This document shows, piece after piece, positions 33,857 through 42,705 of a stretch of DNA of 64,000 nt. How positions within the stretch are numbered: the stretch's first letter is position 1; each line of letters begins with the position of its first letter. The stretch spans positions 123,501 to 187,500 of the forward strand of contig NZ_CP034348.1 in the NCBI RefSeq assembly GCF_009762325.1. Reading direction: 5' to 3'. The position numbers and the translations under genes were made by a program. This DNA comes from Roseovarius faecimaris (GTDB taxonomy: Bacteria; Pseudomonadota; Alphaproteobacteria; Rhodobacterales; Rhodobacteraceae). The notes below the pieces were generated by a model. The model searched no databases and was not told the DNA's origin. It worked only from the letters and a program-made list of their open reading frames with translations.

Positions 33857-35830
33857 TTGGCACACTCGCCTCAGGCGACGGATGGGCTTGCGTCCATTCC
33901 GGCGCTTTTGCAACGCAATGCCACGAAATTCGGCGACAAGCCCGCCTATCGGGAGAAGGAATTCGGCATCTGGCAAAGCTGGAGTTGGGCCGAGACCGAG
34001 AAAGAGATAGAGGCGCTTGCGCTGGGCCTGCTCAATCTTGGTGTGAACGAGGGCGACTTCATCGCTATCATCGGGCGCAACCGTCCGTATTTCTACTGGT
34101 CGATGGTCGCGGCGCAGTCTGTGGGGGCGGTTCCGGTGCCCGTCTACCAGGATAGCGCCTCTGAAGAGATGGCCTATGTGCTTGATCATTGCGGTGCCCG
34201 CTTTGCCATCGTTGAAGACCAGGAACAGGTCGACAAGGTGATCGACATCCAGGACCGGCTGCATCAGTTCGAGCATATGATCTATGTCGACAAGCGCGGT
34301 CTGCGGAAATACGACCATCACAAGCTTCATGTTTTTGCCGATGTGCAGGAGCAGGGCCGCGCCGCCTATTGGGAACTGATCGACGATCTCAAGGCGCGCC
34401 GTGACAAGCTGACCTATGACAGCACCTGCGTGATGCTTTACACCTCTGGCACGACGGGGCGTCCCAAGGGCGTGGTGCTGTCCAATCGCAATATCATCGA
34501 AGCCTCTCGGTCCTCGGCAGAGTTTGACCGCCTTGGTCAGGGTGAGGAGGTGCTTGCCTATCTGCCGATGGCCTGGGTCGGTGATTTCATCTTTTCGATC
34601 GGCCAGGCGTATTGGTGCGGTTTCTGCGTCAACTGCCCCGAGAGCGCCGACACGATGATGACCGACCTGCGCGAAATCGGGCCAACCTACTATTTTGCCC
34701 CGCCGCGCGTGTTTGAGACGCAGCTCACCACTGTCATGATCCGCATGGAAGACGCGGGCCGCTTCAAGAAGTGGTTGTTCGACCGGGCGATGGCCCATGC
34801 CAAGAAGGTCGGACCGTCCATTCTCGATGGCAAATCCGTCAGCTTCATGGACCGCATCAAATATGCGCTGGGCAACATCTTCATCTATGGCCCGCTGAAG
34901 AACACACTGGGTTTGAGCCGGGTGCGTGTCGGCTATACGGCCGGTGAGGCGATCGGGCCGGAAATCTTTGATTTCTATCGCTCCCTTGGGATCAACCTCA
35001 AACAACTCTATGGCCAGACAGAGGCATCCGTCTTCATCACCCTGCAGCCCGATGGTGAGGTGCGCAGCGATACGGTGGGCGTGGCTGCACCCGGCGTGGA
35101 AATCAGGATCGCCGACAATGGCGAGGTGTTCTATCGCGGTCCGGGTACGTTCGAAGAATACTACAAGAACCCCGAAAGCACCGCCGACACAAAAGATCCC
35201 GAGGGTTGGGTGGCAACCGGCGATGCCGGTTTCTTCGACCCGGAAAATGGCCACCTGAGGATCATCGACCGCGCCAAGGATGTGGGCAAGATGGCGAACG
35301 GTGCGCTTTTTGCGCCGAAATATGTGGAGAACAAGCTCAAGTTCTTCCCGAACATTCTGGAGACCGTCGTCTTTGGCAACGGCCGCGAAGAATGCACGGC
35401 CTTCATCAACATCGATCTGACCGCCGTGGGCAACTGGGCGGAGCGCAACAATATCGGATACGCCTCCTATCAGGAGCTTGCCGGTCATCCCAGGGTGCTT
35501 GAAACCATCAGGGGCCATGTGGAGGATGTCAATCGAAGCCTCGCCGAAGACCCGATGCTGTCGGCCTGTCAGGTGCACCGCTTCCTCGTCCTACACAAAG
35601 AGCTTGATGCGGATGATGGCGAGCTGACCCGCACCCGAAAGGTGCGCCGTCGGATCATCGAGGAAAAATACGACGATCTTCTTGGCGCGCTTTATGATGG
35701 GTCAAAGGAGATCTCGACCATAACCGAAGTGACCTATGAGGACGGCCGCAAGGGCAGCATCAGCGCCACGTTGCAGATCATGGATGCCGCTGTGGTGCCG
35801 GTGGAAGCGCAAAAGGTGGCCGCGGAATGA
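33857..35830 (+). CDS. Long-chain acyl-CoA synthetase-like AMP-binding ligase
   Basis: 657 aa. TTG start at 33857, 7 nt after GGGAGGAT; no in-frame ATG with a ribosome site is near. AMP-binding signature YTSGTTGRPKG at ~residues 202-212, QLYGQTEAS as motif A5, TGDAGF and RIIDRAKDVGK towards the C-terminus. It activates a carboxylic acid as an acyl-adenylate and then the CoA thioester. It leads a plus-strand operon with a complete HAAT-family ABC importer, suggesting that the imported acid is activated on entry. Substrate unknown; aromatic or long-chain acids are the usual candidates in this cluster type. Confidence 0.9.
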   Translation: MAHSPQATDGLASIPALLQRNATKFGDKPAYREKEFGIWQSWSWAETEKEIEALALGLLNLGVNEGDFIAIIGRNRPYFYWSMVAAQSVGAVPVPVYQDSASEEMAYVLDHCGARFAIVEDQEQVDKVIDIQDRLHQFEHMIYVDKRGLRKYDHHKLHVFADVQEQGRAAYWELIDDLKARRDKLTYDSTCVMLYTSGTTGRPKGVVLSNRNIIEASRSSAEFDRLGQGEEVLAYLPMAWVGDFIFSIGQAYWCGFCVNCPESADTMMTDLREIGPTYYFAPPRVFETQLTTVMIRMEDAGRFKKWLFDRAMAHAKKVGPSILDGKSVSFMDRIKYALGNIFIYGPLKNTLGLSRVRVGYTAGEAIGPEIFDFYRSLGINLKQLYGQTEASVFITLQPDGEVRSDTVGVAAPGVEIRIADNGEVFYRGPGTFEEYYKNPESTADTKDPEGWVATGDAGFFDPENGHLRIIDRAKDVGKMANGALFAPKYVENKLKFFPNILETVVFGNGREECTAFINIDLTAVGNWAERNNIGYASYQELAGHPRVLETIRGHVEDVNRSLAEDPMLSACQVHRFLVLHKELDADDGELTRTRKVRRRIIEEKYDDLLGALYDGSKEISTITEVTYEDGRKGSISATLQIMDAAVVPVEAQKVAAE

Positions 35831-36240
35831 GACGGCAGATGTTGACCGCTTTGCATTCCGGGGGGCTACGCAGCTCAGCCGTTTTCGCGGGTGTTGTGGT
35901 GGCTGCGCTTTCTCTCGGGATGTCTTCCGCGCTTGCTCAGACGGGCCTTGATGGCACCTATCGCGGCGGACAGGGAAGCTATCAGATGCGAGTGACGGTG
36001 CAGGGTGGATCGGGCGAGGCGGTGATCACCGCCACGGGATGCCTGGGCGAGCTGTCAGGTCAGGTAGCAAAGCAGGGAGGCGATCAGTGGACGCTCTCGG
36101 GCGAGGCCTATGGCTCTTCCTGCACACTGACGATGAAACGGACAGGCGCGCAGAGTTTTCGCGTCACGCAAGGGCCGGGCTGCACCTTTTTCCATGGTGC
36201 TGCCTGCTCTTTCGAAACGACAATTGACAAGGTGGACTAG
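35827..36240 (+). CDS. Small secreted protein in the transporter operon
   Basis: 137 aa, ATGA overlap with the ligase stop. Sec signal peptide: basic MRRQ..., hydrophobic VFAGVVVAALSLGMSS, cleavage after ALA-Q (~residue 38). The mature part (~100 aa) is rich in Gly/Ser/Thr with four Cys (in CLGEL, SSCTL, PGCTF, AACSF), probably two disulfides, in a small beta-sheet protein. Family not recognised. It is 3 bp before the ABC ATPase. Confidence 0.7.
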   Translation: MRRQMLTALHSGGLRSSAVFAGVVVAALSLGMSSALAQTGLDGTYRGGQGSYQMRVTVQGGSGEAVITATGCLGELSGQVAKQGGDQWTLSGEAYGSSCTLTMKRTGAQSFRVTQGPGCTFFHGAACSFETTIDKVD

Positions 36241-36243
36241 GCC

Positions 36244-37062
36244 ATGGCGCTTGATCAGGAAAGCTACACCACGGCAGATGGCCGCAAGATTGGCGGCGTG
36301 GTGATGGAGATGAAGAACATCACTCTGCGCTTTGGTGGTGTGACAGCGATCGAGAATATCTCGTTCGACATCCGCCAAGGTGAAATCCGCGCCATTATCG
36401 GCCCCAACGGTGCGGGCAAGTCCTCCATGCTCAACGTGATCAGCGGGTTCTACAACCCGCAGGAGGGCGAGGTCTGGTACAAGGGTCAGAAACGCCCGCC
36501 GATGAAGCCCTATCAGGTCGCGCAACAGGGCATTGCGCGCACGTTCCAGAATATCGCGTTGTTTGAAGGCATGTCAGTGCTCGACAATGTCATGACCGGG
36601 CGCATGCGGCAGATGAAAGCGGGTCTTTTCGCGCAGGCATTGTGGAAGGGCAAAGCCGAGAAGGAAGAAGTCGAGAACCGGGAAGTCGTGGAAAAGGTGA
36701 TCGACTTTCTGGAAATTCAGCACATCCGCAAAACCCCGGTTGGCCGTTTGCCTTACGGACTGAAGAAGCGGGTGGAACTGGCGCGGGCTTTGGCCGCGGA
36801 ACCGAGCATTCTTCTTCTGGATGAGCCGATGGCCGGCATGAACGTCGAAGAGAAAGAGGACATGAGCCGCTTTGTACTCGATGTGAATGACGAGTTCGGG
36901 ACGACCATTGCACTCATCGAGCATGACATGGGCGTGGTGATGGACCTCTCTGACCGTGTCGTGGTGATGGACTATGGCAAGAAGATCGGGGACGGCACGC
37001 CCGATGAGGTGCGCAACAATCAGGCGGTGATCGATGCCTATCTGGGGGTGGCGCATGATTAA
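36244..37062 (+). CDS. HAAT-family ABC transporter ATPase (LivG-like)
   Basis: 272 aa. Walker A GPNGAGKSS, Q-loop near TFQNIALF, signature LPYGLKKRVELARALA (LPYG variant usual in this subgroup rather than LSGGQ), Walker B ILLLDEPMAGMN and switch His IALIEHDMG. It powers import of an organic acid or amino acid with the permeases, binding protein and second ATPase that follow. A ~15-residue N-terminal extension precedes the ABC domain. Confidence 0.93.
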   Translation: MALDQESYTTADGRKIGGVVMEMKNITLRFGGVTAIENISFDIRQGEIRAIIGPNGAGKSSMLNVISGFYNPQEGEVWYKGQKRPPMKPYQVAQQGIARTFQNIALFEGMSVLDNVMTGRMRQMKAGLFAQALWKGKAEKEEVENREVVEKVIDFLEIQHIRKTPVGRLPYGLKKRVELARALAAEPSILLLDEPMAGMNVEEKEDMSRFVLDVNDEFGTTIALIEHDMGVVMDLSDRVVVMDYGKKIGDGTPDEVRNNQAVIDAYLGVAHD

Positions 37063-37097
37063 TACATGGATCAAGACATTTGGTGGGGAGCTGAGCG

Positions 37098-38084
37098 ATG
37101 CCTGAACAACTGGTCTTTGCGATGGAGGTCACCCTGAACGGTCTGATGGCCGGGGTGCTCTATGCGCTTGTCGCCCTCGGGTTCGTGCTGATCTACAAGG
37201 CGTCAGGTATCTTCAATTATGCGCAGGGCGTCATGGCGCTCTTCTCAGCGATGACCCTGGTGGGGATCATGAGCGGGCAGGTGCCGTTCGCGCATCTGAT
37301 CAATGCAATCTTCGGAACGGAAATTCACCATTTCGGATGGCATGTGCCCGCGCTTCTGGCGATCCTGCTGACCATGTTGGTAATGGTCGGGCTGGCCTGG
37401 CTTGTGAATACCATCATCTTCAAGCACCTCGTCAATCAGGAGCCGATCATCCTGTTCATGGCGACGATTGGCCTTGCCTATTTCCTCGAAGGGTTCGGGG
37501 ATATCATGTGGGGTGCCGATATCAAGAAGCTCGACGTGGGACTGCCGCAAGGCATCAACGAAGTGATTGACGAGACGACTTTCCAGATTTTCGACTACGG
37601 GTTCTTCATCGACAATCTCGATATCGTGGCGACGATCGTGGCCGCGGCGCTGGTCTTTACGCTGGTTGTATTCGCGCAGTACTCCAAGCAGGGCCGGGCG
37701 ATGCGCGCAGTGGCGGATGACCACCAGGCCGCGCTGTCTGTCGGGATCTCGCTCAACTTCATCTGGGTGATGGTGTGGTCGCTCGCCGGGTTCGTGGCGC
37801 TGGTCGCGGGCATCATGTGGGGCACCAAATCAGGCGTGCAGTTCTCGCTGTCACTTATCGCGCTCAAGGCTCTTCCCGTGCTGATGCTGGGCGGCTTTAC
37901 GTCCATCCCGGGCGCGATTGTCGGAGGGTTGATCATCGGGGTCGGTGAGAAACTCTTTGAGTTTGCCATTGGCCCGATGGTGGGCGGGGCCACCGAAAAC
38001 TGGTTCGCCTATGTGCTGGCGCTCGTGTTCCTCGTCTTCCGGCCGCAAGGGCTGTTTGGCGAAAAGATCATCGAGAGGGTGTAG
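37098..38084 (+). CDS. HAAT-family ABC permease (LivH-like)
   Basis: 328 aa, about eight transmembrane helices. It starts with LNGLMAGVLYALVALGFVLIYKASGIFNYAQG, the LivH signature (quoted parts: GLMAGVLYALVALGFVLI, FNYAQG). GGFTSIPGAIVGGLIIGVGE near the end faces the ATPase. A GGGGAGCTG ribosome site precedes the ATG. Partner of the LivM-like permease 1.2 kb downstream. Confidence 0.93.
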   Translation: MPEQLVFAMEVTLNGLMAGVLYALVALGFVLIYKASGIFNYAQGVMALFSAMTLVGIMSGQVPFAHLINAIFGTEIHHFGWHVPALLAILLTMLVMVGLAWLVNTIIFKHLVNQEPIILFMATIGLAYFLEGFGDIMWGADIKKLDVGLPQGINEVIDETTFQIFDYGFFIDNLDIVATIVAAALVFTLVVFAQYSKQGRAMRAVADDHQAALSVGISLNFIWVMVWSLAGFVALVAGIMWGTKSGVQFSLSLIALKALPVLMLGGFTSIPGAIVGGLIIGVGEKLFEFAIGPMVGGATENWFAYVLALVFLVFRPQGLFGEKIIERV

Positions 38085-38086
38085 CT

Positions 38087-38338
38087 ATGACCAAGCTGAT
38101 TGCGATTTTGAATGTTGTTGCCTGGTCGGGCTTCTGGGCCTTTGGCTATCTCGCCTTCACGGCGGGGGTGGAAAACACCGGCCAGATGGTGACCGCGGCG
38201 ATCCTGGCGTCGATTGGCGGGGGGCTGGGCATGATGGCCTATCTCTGGCTGATCCGGCACTCGGAAGAAACAGGGTACGCCAAGCGGCCCAATCGCGCGG
38301 TAAAGCGCGAGAATGATGAAGTTGAGGGGACGAGCTGA
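38087..38338 (+). CDS. Small membrane protein between the two permeases
   Basis: 83 aa. Two hydrophobic helices (residues ~6-26 and ~34-56) with a polar, charged C-terminal tail (RHSEETGYAKRPNRA...). It starts 2 bp after the LivH-like stop and its TGA overlaps the LivM-like ATG by 1 bp, so translation is coupled. I recognise no family; an accessory subunit of the importer is a reasonable guess. Confidence 0.65.
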   Translation: MTKLIAILNVVAWSGFWAFGYLAFTAGVENTGQMVTAAILASIGGGLGMMAYLWLIRHSEETGYAKRPNRAVKRENDEVEGTS

Positions 38339-39414
38339 TGTTTTATCGTGAAGCGGGCGATTTCAAGACGTCCTATACCGAAGACAACCAGACCTTCCCG
38401 ATCAAGTTCGACCGGTACCGCTACTATGCCGTGCTGCTTGTTGCTTTCGCGATCGTGCCCTTCGTGATCAATGACTATTGGGTCAATGCGGTGTTCCTGC
38501 CCTTCCTAATCTACGCGATTGCCGCGATCGGGCTGAACATCCTGACGGGCTATTGCGGGCAGGTCTCTCTCGGCACCGGTGGGTTCATGGCGGTGGGGGC
38601 CTATAGCTGCTACAAGCTGATGACCGGGTTCCCTGAGATCAACATCTTCTTTCACATCATCCTGTCCGGTGGGATTACGGCAGCGGTCTGTGTGGCGTTC
38701 GGTCTGCCAAGCCTGCGCATCAAGGGGTTTTACCTGGCGGTGGCGACGCTTGCCGCGCAGTTCTTCCTTGTCTGGATGTTCAACAAGGTGAGCTGGTTCT
38801 ACAACTATTCGGCATCGGGCCAGATCAACGCGCCGGAGCGCACCGTGTTTGGTGTGCCGGTGACGGGTGCCGAGACCCAACCCTGGGCGGCCTATCTCTT
38901 CTGCCTGGTCTTCGTGGTCGCCTGTGCCGTCATCGCGCGGAACCTCACACGCGGGACCCAGGGGCGCAAATGGATGGCCATTCGCGACATGGACATCGCC
39001 GCCGAGATCATCGGGGTGAACCCGCTCAAGGCCAAGCTTTCCGCTTTCGCGGTCTCCGGCTTTTTCGTGGGTATCTCGGGCGCGCTTTTCTTTGCAGTCT
39101 ATCTCGGGGCCGTCGAAGTGGGCGAGGCCTTTGGCATCACCAAATCGTTCCTGGTGCTGTTCATGATCATCATCGGGGGCCTCGGCAGCATCTTTGGCAG
39201 CTTTGCCGGAGCGGCGTTCCTTGTGCTTTTGCCAGTGCTTTTGAAGAATATCCTGGTGGGCACGCTGGGCTGGCCGACAGATCTTGCAGCGCATCTTGAG
39301 TTCATGATCGTCGGTGCGCTGATTATCACGTTCCTCATCCTTGAGCCGCACGGGCTGGCACAGCTCTGGCGCGTGGCCAAGGAAAAACTGAGACTTTGGC
39401 CCTTCCCGCACTGA
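38338..39414 (+). CDS. HAAT-family ABC permease (LivM-like)
   Basis: 358 aa, ~8-9 transmembrane helices. Signatures: IGLNILTGYCGQVSLGTGGFMAVGAY (split), PSLRIKGFYLAVATLAAQF, RDMDIAAEIIGVNPLKAKLSAFAVSGFFVG (split), IIIGGLGSIFGSFAGAAFLVLLP. Terminates before a hairpin at 39432-39449. Second permease of the importer. Confidence 0.93.
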   Translation: MFYREAGDFKTSYTEDNQTFPIKFDRYRYYAVLLVAFAIVPFVINDYWVNAVFLPFLIYAIAAIGLNILTGYCGQVSLGTGGFMAVGAYSCYKLMTGFPEINIFFHIILSGGITAAVCVAFGLPSLRIKGFYLAVATLAAQFFLVWMFNKVSWFYNYSASGQINAPERTVFGVPVTGAETQPWAAYLFCLVFVVACAVIARNLTRGTQGRKWMAIRDMDIAAEIIGVNPLKAKLSAFAVSGFFVGISGALFFAVYLGAVEVGEAFGITKSFLVLFMIIIGGLGSIFGSFAGAAFLVLLPVLLKNILVGTLGWPTDLAAHLEFMIVGALIITFLILEPHGLAQLWRVAKEKLRLWPFPH

Positions 39415-39431
39415 GAGGGGTCGAGAGGTGT

Positions 39432-39449
39432 GGTGGGGTAAACCCCACC
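39432..39449 (+). other. Hairpin between livM-like and binding-protein genes
   Basis: GGTGGGG / CCCCACC stem with a 4-nt loop in the 71-bp gap before the periplasmic binding protein. It may slow decay of, or partly terminate, the upstream transcript. No U-tract follows. Confidence 0.4.
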
Positions 39450-39485
39450 CTGCAAATATCGGATAAACCAAGGGAGGTAACACCG

Positions 39486-40766
39486 ATGAAAACCAAACTT
39501 TTCACAGCTGTCGCGGCGGCCATGATGGCTGCGGCTCCGGCGCTGGCGGATCTCGTGATCGTCGACACGAGCTATCGCACCGGGCCCTACGCGGCGAACG
39601 GTATCCCGTTCTCGGATGGCTATCAGGACTATTTCACCCTGCTCAATGAACGCGATGGCGGCATTGGCGGCGAGATGGTGCGGATTGTCGAATGCGAGAC
39701 CGGCTATAACACCGAGAAAGGCGTGGAATGCTACGAGGCGACCAAGGGTGAAGGCGCACTGGTCTATCAGCCTCTGTCGACCGGCATCACCTATCAGCTG
39801 ATCCCGAAAGCCACGGCTGACGGTATCCCGCTTCACACCATGGGTTATGGCCGGACTTCGGCCAAGAATGGCTCTGTCTTCAACTGGGTCTTCAACTATC
39901 CGGCCAACTACTGGGACGGCGCCTCGCTGGCGGTGACGCATATCCTCGATCAGAACGGTGGCGATATCAATGGCAAGACGATCGCGCTGGTCTATCACAA
40001 CTCCGCCTACGGCAAAGAGCCGATCCGGACCCTCGAAGGGCTGGCCGCGAAGCACGGGTTCAACCTGACTCTGCTGCCGGTCGACCACCCCGGTCAGGAG
40101 CAAAAGTCGCAATGGCTGCAGATCCGCCGCGAGAAGCCGGATTATGTGCTGATGTGGGGCTGGGGCGTGATGAACCAGGTCGCCATTCAGGAAGCCGTGA
40201 ACATCCGTTTCCCGATGGAGAACTTCATCGGCATCTGGTGGTCGGGTTCCGAGAATGACGTGAAAGCGGCTGGCGACAAGGCCAATGGCTACAAGGCGCT
40301 GACCTTCCACAACCTCGGCTCGGACTACCCGGTCTATGCGGACATCCAGAAACATGTCGTGGATGCCGGCAAAGCCGCTGGTGCCGGCGATCAGGTGGGC
40401 ACCGTGCTCTACAACCGCGGCATGTATGCCGCGATGCTGGCCGCCGAAGCGATCAAGACTGCGCAGGAAATGCATGGCACTGCGGCAATCACCTCGGCAC
40501 AGATGCGTGACGGGATGGAGAACCTTGAAATCACCGAAGCCAAGATGGCGGCGATTGGCCTGCCCAACTTTGGCCCGGAGTTCAAGGTGAGCTGCGAAAA
40601 CCACGGCGGCAATGGCTTTGGTGCTGTGTCGCAGTGGAATGCGGAAGCTGGCTCGTTTGAGCTGATCACCGAGTACTATCAGTCGGACCAGGAGATCATC
40701 CAGCCGCTGGTGGACGAAGACTCGGCAGCCTTTGCAGCGGAAAACGGCATCGAGCCGGGCTGCTGA
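39486..40766 (+). CDS. HAAT-family ABC transporter periplasmic binding protein
   Basis: 426 aa from ATG 39486 with GGGAGGTAA upstream. Signal peptide MKTKLFTAVAAAMMAAAPALA-D, cleavage ~residue 22. Leu/Ile/Val-binding-protein fold (Peripla_BP_6): TGPYAANGIPFSDGYQDYF, GVECYEATKGEG, NGKTIALVYHNSAYGKEP, RPDYVLMW-like (KPDYVLMWGWGVMN). Three paired Cys in the mature part. Binds the substrate of the importer; ligand not identifiable from sequence. Confidence 0.92.
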   Translation: MKTKLFTAVAAAMMAAAPALADLVIVDTSYRTGPYAANGIPFSDGYQDYFTLLNERDGGIGGEMVRIVECETGYNTEKGVECYEATKGEGALVYQPLSTGITYQLIPKATADGIPLHTMGYGRTSAKNGSVFNWVFNYPANYWDGASLAVTHILDQNGGDINGKTIALVYHNSAYGKEPIRTLEGLAAKHGFNLTLLPVDHPGQEQKSQWLQIRREKPDYVLMWGWGVMNQVAIQEAVNIRFPMENFIGIWWSGSENDVKAAGDKANGYKALTFHNLGSDYPVYADIQKHVVDAGKAAGAGDQVGTVLYNRGMYAAMLAAEAIKTAQEMHGTAAITSAQMRDGMENLEITEAKMAAIGLPNFGPEFKVSCENHGGNGFGAVSQWNAEAGSFELITEYYQSDQEIIQPLVDEDSAAFAAENGIEPGC

Positions 40767-40781
40767 TCTAGGCAATATTTT

Positions 40782-40809
40782 CCCGGCCGCGGCGCGGGTC
40801 GCGGCCGGG
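40782..40809 (+). other. GC-rich hairpin between the binding protein and second ATPase genes
   Basis: Nine-bp stem CCCGGCCGC / GCGGCCGGG with a 10-nt loop, 16 nt after the binding-protein stop and without a following U-tract. This is the typical position for a 3' stabilising or attenuating stem-loop that raises binding-protein expression over the downstream ATPase. Confidence 0.6.
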
Positions 40810-40873
40810 GGATGTGAGTATTTTTGGAAAGATGAAGATGGGGTGAGACACCCCGTCCTGGAGGAGATGCGCC

Positions 40874-41698
40874 ATGCTGGACGCGGCCGAGACACAAGAG
40901 ACCTTGCTGGAGGTCAACAATATCGAGGTGATCTACAACCACGTGATCCTCGTGCTGAAGGGTGTGTCTTTGAAAGTGCCGAAGGGCGGGATCACGGCCC
41001 TTCTCGGTGGCAATGGCGCAGGCAAGACCACGACGCTCAAGGCGATCTCGAACCTGCTGAAATCAGAGCGGGGCGAGGTGACCAAAGGGTCGATCAGCTA
41101 TCGCGGTGAACGGGTGCAGGACCTGATCCCGTCCGATCTGGTGAAGAAAGGCGTCATCCAGGTGATGGAAGGGCGGCATTGCTTCGAGCACCTGACTGTT
41201 GAAGAGAACCTTCTGACCGGCGCCTATACGCGCGGGTCAAGCCGGGGCGAGATCGATGCCGATCTGAACATGGTCTATGAGTATTTCCCGCGCTTGAAAG
41301 AGCGGCGCCGGTCGCAAGCCGGTTACACATCGGGCGGCGAACAGCAGATGTGCGCGATTGGTCGTGCACTGATGAGCCGGCCCGAGACCATCCTGCTGGA
41401 CGAGCCGTCTATGGGCCTTGCCCCGCAGCTGGTGGAACAGATTTTCAGTATCGTGAAGTCCCTGAACGAAGAAGAAGGCTATACCTTCCTTCTGGCCGAG
41501 CAGAACACAAACGTCGCGCTGCGCTTTGCGCAATATGGGTATATTCTGGAGAGCGGCCGCGTGGTGATGGACGGGCCTGCGGCGGAGCTGCGGGAAAACC
41601 CCGACGTCAAGGAATTCTACCTCGGCATGTCCGACGAGGGGCGCAAAAGCTTCCGCGACGTGCGCAGCTATCGCCGTCGCAAGAGGTGGCTGAGCTGA
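40874..41698 (+). CDS. HAAT-family ABC transporter ATPase (LivF-like)
   Basis: 274 aa. Walker A GGNGAGKTT, signature TSGGEQQMCAIGRAL, Walker B ILLDEPSMGLAPQL, switch region FLLAEQNTNVAL. Second ATPase of the importer. The C-terminal tail ends in a basic FRDVRSYRRRKRW. GGAGGAGATG precedes the ATG. Last gene of the plus-strand operon. Confidence 0.93.
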   Translation: MLDAAETQETLLEVNNIEVIYNHVILVLKGVSLKVPKGGITALLGGNGAGKTTTLKAISNLLKSERGEVTKGSISYRGERVQDLIPSDLVKKGVIQVMEGRHCFEHLTVEENLLTGAYTRGSSRGEIDADLNMVYEYFPRLKERRRSQAGYTSGGEQQMCAIGRALMSRPETILLDEPSMGLAPQLVEQIFSIVKSLNEEEGYTFLLAEQNTNVALRFAQYGYILESGRVVMDGPAAELRENPDVKEFYLGMSDEGRKSFRDVRSYRRRKRWLS

Positions 41699-41725
41699 GG
41701 GCTTACCAGGTCAGGCCAGATGCAA

Positions 41726-42574
41726 TTAGCTCTTGGAATATCCCGCGCGCAGCTCCTCGATCAGCTCCAGGGCTTCTTGACGGGTGTTGCGGATATTGGG
41801 GCGGAAGCCCGCGGTCTCCGCGCGCATGCGGATGTCTTCCTCGGTTTCCGAACCTGCGGCATAGCGCACCGAGCCAAGCGAACCTGCCTCATTAAGCCGC
41901 TTGCCACGCAGGGCGTACTGACCCCAGGCGGCGGGCAGAATCTCGCAGCCATTGAGGTTGACCAAGAAAAACCAGCGCCGGTCACTCTCGATAATCCGCT
42001 CTTCAAGGTAGTCGTAAAAGTCGTTCACATCGCGGCTGTGGTGAAAGGTGAAATGCGAAAAATCGACGTCCATGATCACCTTGTCGCTGTCAAACGACAC
42101 TCGACGGACAAAGTCGGCCAGCGTGTAGTTGGGATCGTGAATCTGCTTCTTGCGCCGTTTCGATTGAAACTCGGTGATGCGCGCAACCGCCTCTTCACGG
42201 TTAACGAAAAGGTTGGGGTCAAACGCCTCGGTATTCGCAGCGCGGATGATCTGACGGCGGGTTTCGGGCGAGGCGTCAAACCGCACAGACCCCATGGAAT
42301 GCGCCCCATTCAGCGCACGGCCCCGGCGCGAATAGGCCGTCCAGGCCTCGGGGTCGATACGGGTGCCGTTGAGGTTCACAAGGAAAAACCACAGCTCTTC
42401 CCCAGTTTCGGCGATGCGCGCTTCGAGACGGTCATAGAAGGCGTTTACGAGGGCGGAGTTGCCGAAATGAAAGTCAGAAAAATTAACTTCCATGGTCTGA
42501 GTTTCGTCGTGAAAGGTGATCCGCGCATCGAGCTCAGCAGAGTTAATAACGGGTTTAATTTTGGATTCAGGCAT
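41726..42574 (-). CDS. Uncharacterised protein made of two tandem copies of one domain
   Basis: 282 aa, no signal peptide or membrane helix. Residues ~12-135 and ~150-275 are clearly duplicates: both carry V[ND]FSxFxF, VNxFYDxLExRI, WFFLVNLNG (62-70 and 201-209, offset 139), AWxxYxxRGxxLN and S[ML]GSVR[FY]. A highly charged linker (QSKRRKKQIHD) joins them. The beta-strand/helix alternation with a hydrophobic WFFLVNLNG strand could be a STAS-like or other small alpha/beta fold, but I cannot assign it. It diverges from the PaaK-like ligase gene and converges on the importer operon, so function is open. Confidence 0.75.
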   Translation of the reverse strand: MPESKIKPVINSAELDARITFHDETQTMEVNFSDFHFGNSALVNAFYDRLEARIAETGEELWFFLVNLNGTRIDPEAWTAYSRRGRALNGAHSMGSVRFDASPETRRQIIRAANTEAFDPNLFVNREEAVARITEFQSKRRKKQIHDPNYTLADFVRRVSFDSDKVIMDVDFSHFTFHHSRDVNDFYDYLEERIIESDRRWFFLVNLNGCEILPAAWGQYALRGKRLNEAGSLGSVRYAAGSETEEDIRMRAETAGFRPNIRNTRQEALELIEELRAGYSKS

Positions 42575-42611
42575 ATTGGTTTCCTTTCAGAGAAACCGAA
42601 GTTGGCGCAGT

Positions 42612-42629
42612 GGTATACAAATGTATGCC
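42612..42629. promoter_or_regulatory. Candidate GntR-type operator
   Basis: TGGTATACAAATGTATGCC region: GGTATAC paired with GTATGCC (one mismatch) around AAAT, in the 131-bp gap between the duplicated-domain and PaaK-like genes. It resembles GntR-family half sites. No dedicated regulator lies next to it. Confidence 0.3.
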
Positions 42630-42705
42630 GCTTCTCGCCGGTTTTGCCTTTTCCTTCAATTGGTCAAGCTGTCGCGCCCAGGTGGACAGGCAAAAGGATG
42701 CCGAT

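Noticed and set aside
33776..35578. 600-codon minus-strand frame opposite the acyl-CoA ligase
   Set aside because: The plus-strand ligase has all AMP-binding motifs. The reverse frame lacks recognisable features and begins inside a conserved coding region.
39099..40895. 598-codon minus-strand frame opposite the permease and binding protein
   Set aside because: Antisense to two genes with clear family signatures.
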